Shown here piece after piece: positions 8,724-15,726 of a DNA stretch of 64,000 nucleotides; position 1 is the stretch's first letter, and each line of letters opens with the position of its first letter. Source of the stretch: an uncultured Acidovorax sp. (GTDB lineage Bacteria > Pseudomonadota > Gammaproteobacteria > Burkholderiales > Burkholderiaceae_C). The stretch lies in NCBI GenBank assembly GCA_913774625.1, contig CAJYHL010000069.1, positions 124,001 through 188,000 of the forward strand, in the 5' to 3' direction. A program made the translations under genes and the position numbers. The notes beneath the pieces are model-generated. The model had not been told where the DNA came from. It did no database searches and saw nothing but the letters and a program-made list of their open reading frames with translations.

Positions 8724-9422
8724 ATGGCTTTCGTGTTTCCCGTTCCCCCTACCGTTGCCGTGCCTGTCGTGGGCAGTTCCGACGCCTTCGCCGTGCGCCG
8801 CGTGTACTGCGTGGGGCGTAACTACGCGGCCCATGCGCGGGAGATGGGGTTCGACCCCGACCGCGAGCCGCCGTTCTTCTTCTGCAAGCCGGCCGATGCG
8901 GTGATTCCCGTGGCCTACGGCGAGACGCTGCGCCTGCCGTATCCGGTGCGCACCGACAACTTCCACTACGAAGCCGAACTGGTCGTCGCCATCGGCAAGG
9001 GCGGCAGCGACATCCCGCGCGAGCAGGCGCTGGAGCATGCCTGGGGCTACGCCGTGGGCCTGGACATGACCCGCCGCGACCGGCAGATGGAGATGCGCCA
9101 GATGGGCCGTCCCTGGGAGATCGGCAAGGCCTTCGACGCCTCCGCACCCATTGGCCCGATCCATCGCGCGAGCGACGTGGGCCACTTCGAGCAAGCCGGC
9201 CTCTGGCTCACGGTGAACGGCGCGGACCGCCAGCGCAGCGATGTCTCGCACCTGATCTGGTCGGTGGCCGAAACCATCGCCGACCTCTCCACGTATTTCC
9301 GCCTGGAGCCCGGCGACCTGATCTACACCGGCACGCCCGAAGGCGTGGGCCCGGTGGTGCGCGGCGACCGCATGGTGGTGGGCGTGGAGCGCCTGGGCGA
9401 GCTGACGGTGGACGTGGTCTGA
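8724..9422 (+). CDS. nagK: Fumarylpyruvate hydrolase (FAH family)
   Basis: 232 residues of the fumarylacetoacetate hydrolase fold. It cleaves fumarylpyruvate to fumarate and pyruvate, the last step of the gentisate pathway. Metal ligands are visible as HYEAELVV (Glu83, Glu85) and GLDMTRRD (Asp114), and the C-terminal signature YTGTPEGVGPV is typical. The length matches single-domain fumarylpyruvate hydrolases such as NagK. Position between gentisate dioxygenase and maleylpyruvate isomerase supports the specific function over other FAH-family activities. A palindromic repeat lies in the 166-base gap upstream. Confidence 0.93.
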   Translation: MAFVFPVPPTVAVPVVGSSDAFAVRRVYCVGRNYAAHAREMGFDPDREPPFFFCKPADAVIPVAYGETLRLPYPVRTDNFHYEAELVVAIGKGGSDIPREQALEHAWGYAVGLDMTRRDRQMEMRQMGRPWEIGKAFDASAPIGPIHRASDVGHFEQAGLWLTVNGADRQRSDVSHLIWSVAETIADLSTYFRLEPGDLIYTGTPEGVGPVVRGDRMVVGVERLGELTVDVV

Positions 9423-9437
9423 AGCGATAGCGACACC

Positions 9438-10094
9438 ATGCAGCTCTACAGCTTCTTCAACAGCTCCACCTCGTACCGGGTGCGCATCGCGCAGGCGCTC
9501 AAGGGGCTGCCGGCCGACTACCACGGCGTGAACATCCGCACCGGCGAACACCGCGCGGCGGACTATGCCGAGCTCAACGCCTCGCGCGTCGTGCCCACGC
9601 TGGTGGATGGCGACTTCGCCCTGGGCCAGTCCATGGCCATCCTGGACTATCTGGACCAGCGCCATCCCGAGCCGCGCCTGATCCCGCTCGAACCCCGCCT
9701 GCGCGCCCGCGTGCTGGAACTGGCGAATGTCATCGCCTGCGACATGCACCCCGTGAACAACCTGCGCATCCTCAAATACCTGCAGGGCCCGCTGGCCTTA
9801 AGCGCCGCGCAGAAGGACGCCTGGTACGCCCACTGGGCCGCCGAAGGCTTCGAGGCCGTGGAACGGCTGCTGGAGCGGCATGGCGGTGAAGGCGAGGGCG
9901 GCAAGGGCCCCTGGTGCTTCGGTGCCGCGCCCACGCTGGCCGACGTATGCCTGGTGCCGCAGGTGGCGAATGCCCTGCGCGCGGGCTGCGACCTCGCGCC
10001 CTATGCGCGGGTGATGGCCGTCCACGCGCATGCCGAGCAGCACCCCGCCTTCATCGCGGCGCGGCCGCAGGCGCAGCCGGATTACCAGCCATGA
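9438..10094 (+). CDS. nagL: Maleylpyruvate isomerase, glutathione-dependent (zeta-class GST)
   Basis: 218 residues of the zeta glutathione S-transferase / MaiA family. The N-terminal thioredoxin-like domain begins with YSFFNSSTSYRVRIAQAL, holding the SSxSxRVRIA active-site motif, followed by VPTLVDG and the QSMAILDYL segment that binds glutathione. The C-terminal helical domain is complete. It isomerises maleylpyruvate to fumarylpyruvate. It starts 15 bases after the hydrolase stop, so the two are cotranscribed. Maleylacetoacetate isomerase is the alternative for the family, but the context favours maleylpyruvate. Confidence 0.92.
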   Translation: MQLYSFFNSSTSYRVRIAQALKGLPADYHGVNIRTGEHRAADYAELNASRVVPTLVDGDFALGQSMAILDYLDQRHPEPRLIPLEPRLRARVLELANVIACDMHPVNNLRILKYLQGPLALSAAQKDAWYAHWAAEGFEAVERLLERHGGEGEGGKGPWCFGAAPTLADVCLVPQVANALRAGCDLAPYARVMAVHAHAEQHPAFIAARPQAQPDYQP

Positions 10095-10167
10095 GTTGAC
10101 AGGCCGCCACCCCAAGGGCCCAGGCCACAGGCCGGGCTTCCATCCATAAAAACGGAGCGAGACAAAA

Positions 10168-11493
10168 ATGAACCCATCCATGGCCGCCGGCATTCCGGCG
10201 GCAGACCGTGCCGCCTTCGGGCCGCTGCAATTGCGCGTGACGCTGCTGTGCGCCATCGTCGCCATGCTCGACGGCTTCGACACCCAGTCCATCGCCTACG
10301 TGGCGCCGCGCATCGCGGAAGACTGGGGCCTCAAGGCTTCCGAGTTCGGCCCCATCTTCGCGGCGGGCCTCTTCGGCCTGATGGCCGGCGCCTTCCTGCT
10401 CAGTCCGGCGGCCGACCGCTGGGGCCGCAAGAAGGTGATCCTGCTGTCCACCTCCATCTTCGGCTTGTTCGCGCTGCTCACCGCCTGGGCGACGAGCATG
10501 AACGAGTTGCTGGCCTACCGCTTCATCACCGGCGTGGGCCTGGGCGCGGCCATGCCCAACATCATCGCGCTCACCAGCGAATACGCGCCGCAGCGCCTGC
10601 GCGCCACGCTGGTCACGGTGATGTTCTGCGGCTTCCCGCTGGGCTCCACGCTGGGCGGGCTAATCTCCAGCTGGCTCATCGCGCATTTCGACTGGCACTC
10701 GGTCTTCGTGCTGGGCGGCGTGCTGCCCCTGCTGCTCTTGCCCCTGCTGGCCGCGCTGCTGCCCGAATCGCTGCGCTACCTGGCCGCCAGCGGCGCCGCG
10801 CCCGCGCGCTACGAGCCCATCGTGCGCAGTGCCTATCCCGGCGAGGACCCGGCCACGGTGATGGCCGGCCTGCGCGGCGAGGCTGCGGGCGTGCAGTCCG
10901 GCTTCTCGGTGTTCGAGCTGTTCCGCCACGGCCGCCTGGCCACCACCGTGCTGCTGTGGCTGGCCTTCTTCATGAACCTGCTGGTCATGTACTTCCTGGT
11001 CAACTGGCTGCCCACGCTGCTCAAGAGCGCCGGCCTGCCGCTGGAAAAAGCCATCCTCTCCACCGCCATGCTCAACCTGGGCGGCGTGGTGGGCGCGCTG
11101 GCGCTCGGCCGGCTCATCGACCGCTTCAGCGCCTACACGGTGCTGGGCGCGGCCTATGCCGCATCGGCCGGCTTCATCGCGCTGATCGCCTTCAGCGGGC
11201 AGAACCTCACGGGGCTGCTGGCCGGCGCCGCGCTCTCGGGCTTCGGCGTGGTGGGCGCGCAGATCGGCTGCAACGCGCTGGCCGCCGCCATCTACCCCAC
11301 CCACATCCGCGCCACCGGCGTGGGCTGGGCGCTGGGCGTGGGCCGCATCGGCGCCATCGTCGGCCCGCTGGCGGGCGGCGCGCTGCTGGCTGCGGCGTGG
11401 ACGCCGTCCTCCATCATCCTGGTGGCCGCCGTGCCGGCAGTGCTGGCGGCCCTGGCCGTGCTGCTGCTGGGGCGCGTGCGGCAGGGCGCCTGA
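10168..11493 (+). CDS. MFS transporter, aromatic acid:H+ symporter (AAHS) family
   Basis: 441 residues with 12 predicted membrane segments. The MLDGFDTQSIAYVAP segment in the first helix carries the DGxD motif conserved in PcaK/BenK/MhbT-type aromatic acid symporters. DRWGRKK is the conserved loop 2-3 motif, and the loop 8-9 copy is RLIDRFS. Located at the end of the gentisate operon, it probably imports gentisate, 3-hydroxybenzoate or salicylate with protons across the inner membrane. GGAGCGAG precedes the ATG. The exact substrate cannot be read from sequence. Confidence 0.92.
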   Translation: MNPSMAAGIPAADRAAFGPLQLRVTLLCAIVAMLDGFDTQSIAYVAPRIAEDWGLKASEFGPIFAAGLFGLMAGAFLLSPAADRWGRKKVILLSTSIFGLFALLTAWATSMNELLAYRFITGVGLGAAMPNIIALTSEYAPQRLRATLVTVMFCGFPLGSTLGGLISSWLIAHFDWHSVFVLGGVLPLLLLPLLAALLPESLRYLAASGAAPARYEPIVRSAYPGEDPATVMAGLRGEAAGVQSGFSVFELFRHGRLATTVLLWLAFFMNLLVMYFLVNWLPTLLKSAGLPLEKAILSTAMLNLGGVVGALALGRLIDRFSAYTVLGAAYAASAGFIALIAFSGQNLTGLLAGAALSGFGVVGAQIGCNALAAAIYPTHIRATGVGWALGVGRIGAIVGPLAGGALLAAAWTPSSIILVAAVPAVLAALAVLLLGRVRQGA

Positions 11494-11600
11494 CGGGGAC
11501 TTGGCCGATCTAGGGATCGGACCCGAGCCCGAGGGCCGCCGGGCCGGCTTAGCATCGCGGCTGGAGACAAGACAAGAAAAGAACCCACGAAAGGCATGCC

Positions 11601-12560
11601 ATGCACGACGGCATCCGCATCTGGAGCACCGACGGCCTTCCCCCGGCGCAGCGGGCCGACTACTGGGTCGGCGCCGTCTGCGACTGCTTCCTCGACATGG
11701 AGGTCGAGCCCGGCCAGCGCCAGGGCTTCTCGGCCACGCTGGCGTCCATGCCCTGCGGCAGCCTGCAGGTCAACCACGTCAGCGGCAGCTCCCAGCGCGT
11801 GCGCCGCACGCTGCAGGGCATACGCCGCAGCGAGAGCGACAACTTCTACTACCTGCTGTGCAAGGAAGCCGCGCCCTGCCAGGTCGCGCAGGACGATGGC
11901 GGCGCCGCGCGCCTGCTGCCCGGCGACCTGGCGCTGATCGACTCGCGCCGGCGCTACCTGCTGGACTTCCCGGAGGTGGTGGACACCGTCTCCATCCAGA
12001 TTCCCATCGGCTGGCTGGACACCTGGCTGCCCGCCGCCGACCGCTGGCTGGGCCGGCGCGTGGACGGCTCCGCCGGCTGGGGCCGGGTGCTGAGCGCCTA
12101 CGTGGGCCAGCTGCGCGCCGAACGGCCCGAACGCCTGGGCACGCTGCAGGCCGAGCACCTGGGCGGCCTGCTGTCGCTGGCCTGCGGCGCCGCGCCCGAG
12201 GAGCCGCCGCGCCCCGGCCTGCTGCAGCGCATAGAAACCTGCGTGCGCCAGCGCTTCTGCGAGCCCGGGCTCACCGCCGCCGACGTGGCGGGCGACGTGG
12301 GCGTCTCGCTGCGCACCCTGCACCGCGCCCTGGCGGCGGGCGGCAGCACCTTCGCCCTCCTGCTCATGCGCGAGCGCATGGCCGTGGCCCAGCGCATGCT
12401 GCACGCCCCGTCGCACCGGCACCTGACGGTGGCCGAGATCGGCCGCCGCGCGGGCTTTCTCGACCCCTCCCACTTCGCACGTGCCTGCCGCCAGTGGTGC
12501 GGCAAAACGCCCGCGCAGGAGCGCGGCGCGGGCATCGAAAGCCCCGCGCAACCGCACTGA
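11601..12560 (+). CDS. AraC family transcriptional regulator
   Basis: 319 residues. An N-terminal AraC-binding-like domain (about 10-190) precedes a C-terminal AraC/XylS helix-turn-helix domain (about 215-305) that includes LTAADVAGDVGVSLRTLHRA and GRRAGFLDPSHFARACRQW. GAAAGG lies upstream of the ATG. It is followed 92 bases later by the alpha/beta hydrolase and OmpW-like genes on the same strand, and likely activates them. It is related in layout to the AraC gene at 950 but clearly different in sequence. Confidence 0.9.
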   Translation: MHDGIRIWSTDGLPPAQRADYWVGAVCDCFLDMEVEPGQRQGFSATLASMPCGSLQVNHVSGSSQRVRRTLQGIRRSESDNFYYLLCKEAAPCQVAQDDGGAARLLPGDLALIDSRRRYLLDFPEVVDTVSIQIPIGWLDTWLPAADRWLGRRVDGSAGWGRVLSAYVGQLRAERPERLGTLQAEHLGGLLSLACGAAPEEPPRPGLLQRIETCVRQRFCEPGLTAADVAGDVGVSLRTLHRALAAGGSTFALLLMRERMAVAQRMLHAPSHRHLTVAEIGRRAGFLDPSHFARACRQWCGKTPAQERGAGIESPAQPH

Positions 12561-12652
12561 CACACACAGTCCGCCACGCTGGCACGCAGCGGCCATCCAC
12601 GGCCCGCCCGGCGCGCCACCATGGGTCTCCCACAACACAAGGAGACAAAGAC

Positions 12653-13381
12653 ATGGCGGATACCTACGTTCTGGTCCACGGCGCCTGGCATACGGGCGAC
12701 ACGCTGGAGCCCACGGCCCGGCACCTGCGCGCGCGCGGCCACACCGTGCACTGCCCCACGCTGCCAGGCAACCGCCCCGGCGACGGCACGGCCGCGCTGG
12801 GCCTGCAGGACGCGATCGACGCGCTGGTGCAGTTCCTGGAGTCGAACGACCTGAAAGACGTGCGCCTGGTGGGCCACAGCTACGGCGGCATGCTGCTGTC
12901 CGGCGCGGCAGACCGCGTGCCCGAACGCATCCGGCGCCTGGTCTATGTGAACGCCTTCGTGCCGCTGCCCGGCGAAGGCCTGTGCGACATGGCGCCGCCG
13001 CACTACCGCGGCATGTTCGAAGCCATCGCGGCGGCCAGCGGCGGCGGCGTGCAGCTGCCCTTCGAAGTCTGGCGCGACTGCTTCATCAATGACGCCGACG
13101 CGGACCTGGCACGCAGCACCTACGCCCTGCTGCACCCGCAGCCGCTGCGCTGCCTGACCGATCCCATCACCCTGTCGCAGCCCACGGCCGCGCTGGCGCT
13201 GGGCAAGTCGTACGTGAACTGCCGCGAAGACACGGCGCTGCCCCACAGCCTGCCCTGGCATCCGCGCCTCTCGGAGCGGCTGGGCCTGTTCCGCTACGTG
13301 GAGGCGGGCGGCAGCCACGAGGCGCTGTTCACCGACCCGGAAGGCTTCGCGCACGCCATCGAGCGCGCCGGCCGGGACTAA
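12653..13381 (+). CDS. Alpha/beta hydrolase, plant-methylesterase-like (SABP2/HNL type)
   Basis: 242 residues. YVLVHGAWHTGDTLEP forms the oxyanion region, VGHSYGGM the nucleophile elbow (Ser76), and GGSHEALF near the C-terminus supplies the catalytic His222. The short form, the HGAWH start and the C-terminal SHEALF arrangement recall the methyl-salicylate esterase/hydroxynitrile lyase subfamily. AAGGAG at 12639-12644 fixes the ATG. It sits between an AraC regulator and an OmpW-like outer-membrane protein, next to the gentisate operon. Ester hydrolysis is likely; methyl salicylate or another aromatic ester as substrate is an inference from the context. Confidence 0.88.
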   Translation: MADTYVLVHGAWHTGDTLEPTARHLRARGHTVHCPTLPGNRPGDGTAALGLQDAIDALVQFLESNDLKDVRLVGHSYGGMLLSGAADRVPERIRRLVYVNAFVPLPGEGLCDMAPPHYRGMFEAIAAASGGGVQLPFEVWRDCFINDADADLARSTYALLHPQPLRCLTDPITLSQPTAALALGKSYVNCREDTALPHSLPWHPRLSERLGLFRYVEAGGSHEALFTDPEGFAHAIERAGRD

Positions 13382-13412
13382 AAAAAGAAGACCCACCGCA
13401 GGAGACGACACC

Positions 13413-14153
13413 ATGCAAGCCACTGCACACCGCAACATCCGCGCCGCCGCGCGCTCCTTCGCTTCCCGGCCTGCCCGCGCGGCCCTGGCCGCAGCCGCCG
13501 CGGCGGCTGTCGCCAGCCTCGCCGTTGCACTGCCAGCGCAGGCCCAGGCGCCAGCCAACGAAACAGCTCCCAAATCGCCCTGGCGCCTCTACGCCGGCCC
13601 CGCCCATATCGGCTTCAGCACCTCGGCCGACGTGCGCGCGGGCGGCCAGCCGGTGCCCGGCGCCAACGCCGAGGCCGACTCCAACTACAGCATCGGCTTC
13701 GGCGCCATCTACGACTTCCACCCGGGCTGGAGCGCCGAACTCGCCCTGGGCCTGCCGCCCACCACCGCGCTCAAGGGCACGGGCACCCTGGCCGGCGCGG
13801 GCACGCTGGGCAAGGTCAAGTACGGCCCGGCCGTGCTTTCCGTGCGCCGGCAGCTGTGGGACCAGGGTCCCGTGCGCCCCTACATCGGCGCCGGCATCAA
13901 CTACACCCTGGTGCTCGAATCCCGCGACGGCTTCGTCTCCGGCCTGGATGTGAAGAACGGTGTCGGCCCCGTGCTGCAGGCCGGCTTCGAGGTGCCGATC
14001 GACGCGCGCTGGAGCTTCTTCTTCGATGCCAAGAAGATCTGGGTCAAGACCACGGCCACCGGCACGCTGCCCGCGCTGGGCGGTGCGCCGGCCTATGCCA
14101 AGGTGCGGCTCGATCCGCTGGTCCTGACGGCGGGGCTGAGCTACAGGTTCTGA
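13413..14153 (+). CDS. OmpW family outer-membrane protein
   Basis: 246 residues with an Ala-rich signal peptide cleaved around residue 44. The mature part forms an eight-stranded barrel of the OmpW type: YAGPAHIGFS at the start, then alternating strands such as YSIGFGAIYDF, VRPYIGAGINYTLVLE and a final strand LDPLVLTAGLSYRF ending in Phe. OmpW proteins pass small hydrophobic compounds into the periplasmic face of the outer membrane, which fits an aromatic-compound locus. It probably shares a transcript with the hydrolase, whose stop is 31 bases upstream, with AGGAGA preceding the ATG. Confidence 0.9.
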   Translation: MQATAHRNIRAAARSFASRPARAALAAAAAAAVASLAVALPAQAQAPANETAPKSPWRLYAGPAHIGFSTSADVRAGGQPVPGANAEADSNYSIGFGAIYDFHPGWSAELALGLPPTTALKGTGTLAGAGTLGKVKYGPAVLSVRRQLWDQGPVRPYIGAGINYTLVLESRDGFVSGLDVKNGVGPVLQAGFEVPIDARWSFFFDAKKIWVKTTATGTLPALGGAPAYAKVRLDPLVLTAGLSYRF

Positions 14154-14187
14154 GATCCCCGCCCGCAGCGCTGCCTGGAATACTTTC

Positions 14188-15366
14188 TTAAAAAAAGTAG
14201 TGTTCCTTGAGCGGCAGCGCCGCCGCCCCGATGGCAGTGGCGTCGTGCGGCGCCTCGGCCGGGATCAGCCGGGGCTCGGGCCGCTTGCGGCCGCGGCGGG
14301 CCTTGTTGTCGATCGCCACCTGGGCGATGAGCTGCTCGGCCAGGGCGCGGGGCTGGCGACCGCCGAAGACGATGGCGTCCGGATCGAGCAGGGCCACGCA
14401 GGCCGACACGATGAAGGAAATGGCGGGCCGGGCGCGCTCCACCCAGCGTGCGCAGGCCGGCCAGTGCGGGTTGAACTGCTCCAGCATCGAGCCGATGTCG
14501 GCAAAGGCGATGCCGTCGTCCTCCAGCATGCGGCGCAGCTGCTCCAGCGTGGGCACTTCCATGCCCAGCGCAGGCAGCATGCCCGCGACTTCGCCCGCGT
14601 TGCCGTGGGCGCCCCGCAGGCTGCGGCCTTCCACCACCACGCCGCCTCCCAGCCCCATGCTGAAGTACAGATAGACGAAGCTGGACGCGAAGCGGCCCGC
14701 GCCCAGCAGGCTCTCGCCCACGGCGGCGGCGGTGCCGTCGTTCTCCAGCCAGATCGGCAGGCCCAGGGCCTTGGCGAGCTGCTCGTCCAGGTCGGTCAGG
14801 GCCAGGTCGTCCAGCGGCGGCGGCGGGTTGACCTGGCGGTTCTGCCCGACGAAGAAGCCGGTGATGCCCACGCCCACGCCGAACAGCTTGTCCCGCTCCA
14901 GCTTGTGCATGCGCAGGTGGGTGCGGATCTGCCGCTCCATCAGCGCGATGAGCCCGGCGCGGTCCAGCGCGGGCGTGTGCTCGTGCTTCTGGCCCAGCAC
15001 GGCGCCCGAGAAATCGACCAGCGCCGAGCTCACGCTGTCGGTGGTGATCGAAAAGCCGATGGTGTAGGCATGGCTGGGCACCAGCTCCACGGCCGGGCTG
15101 GGCTTGCCGCGCCCTTCGCGCGGCAGCGTGGCGCCCAGCCGCAGCAGGCCCCGCTCGCAGAGCTCGTCCACCAGCCGCACGATGGACTGGGCTGCCAGGC
15201 CCGTGGCCCGCACCAGGTCGGCCCGCGACAGGGCGCCGTTGCGGCGCACCAGGTCCAGCAATTCGCGTTCGTTGGAACTGACGGCGGTGGGGTCGCCGGG
15301 CGCCCGCCAGAACTGGCGCAGGGGCGTGATCTCGGGGCTGGAAGCTCGGTTGCCGGGGGAGAGCAT
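14188..15366 (-). CDS. ROK family transcriptional regulator
   Basis: About 392 residues from the ATG at 15366; an in-frame start at 15456 would add 30 residues, and neither has a clear ribosome site. Residues about 30-90 form a winged helix-turn-helix (LSRADLVRATGLAAQSIVRL). The rest is the ROK sugar-kinase-like domain with ENDGTAAAVGE and GLGGGVVVEG. The usual CxCGxxGC zinc motif after HGNAGEVAGM is missing, so it is an atypical member. It diverges from the TonB receptor gene and is the obvious candidate regulator of that operon, which would suggest a sugar-type effector. Confidence 0.88.
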   Translation of the reverse strand: MLSPGNRASSPEITPLRQFWRAPGDPTAVSSNERELLDLVRRNGALSRADLVRATGLAAQSIVRLVDELCERGLLRLGATLPREGRGKPSPAVELVPSHAYTIGFSITTDSVSSALVDFSGAVLGQKHEHTPALDRAGLIALMERQIRTHLRMHKLERDKLFGVGVGITGFFVGQNRQVNPPPPLDDLALTDLDEQLAKALGLPIWLENDGTAAAVGESLLGAGRFASSFVYLYFSMGLGGGVVVEGRSLRGAHGNAGEVAGMLPALGMEVPTLEQLRRMLEDDGIAFADIGSMLEQFNPHWPACARWVERARPAISFIVSACVALLDPDAIVFGGRQPRALAEQLIAQVAIDNKARRGRKRPEPRLIPAEAPHDATAIGAAALPLKEHYFF

Positions 15367-15726
15367 GCGTCGGGTCTGATTAGTGAGGAATGATGACTTA
15401 TAGGGCGGCCAGCCCTGGAGGCTTCTGCCGTGCCCGGCAGTGCCTTCCGGCTCCACGCGGGGTGCCGGAAGCAGCGCGTGAACAAGGCCGCAGTCCGCGA
15501 ATGTAGCGCGTCTGCTGCATTCCTGCAGCGGCCGGGCCGGCTTTCCCGTGGCCTGCCAGGCCCGCAGCGGGGGACGTGATGTCCGGCCTCGTACCCGGGT
15601 AGCCGCCTGCCCGTGGCAGTCTCGCGGCTGAACTTAATAATTCAGTAATAGTTAATTAATAAGATCGCCGCCATGGCCCGAGTCCGCGACGAGGGCGTTT
15701 TCCCCCATCGCTGCACGAGGTAACCC
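15367..15726. promoter_or_regulatory. Divergent promoter region between ROK regulator and TonB-receptor operon
   Basis: 360 bases without a gene. The part next to the receptor (about 15631-15662) is strikingly A+T-rich for this genome, with repeated TTAAT/TAAT blocks, and is the likely promoter or operator of the TonB operon. I could not fit a Fur box to it. No further structure is evident. Confidence 0.5.

Noticed and set aside
12098-13573. 491-residue minus-strand frame across the hydrolase
   Set aside because: Low-complexity antisense frame spanning three genes, without ribosome site or domain.
15631-15662. Fur box before the TonB receptor
   Set aside because: The A+T-rich TTAAT blocks do not fit the GATAATGATAATCATTATC pattern, so no iron control is claimed.
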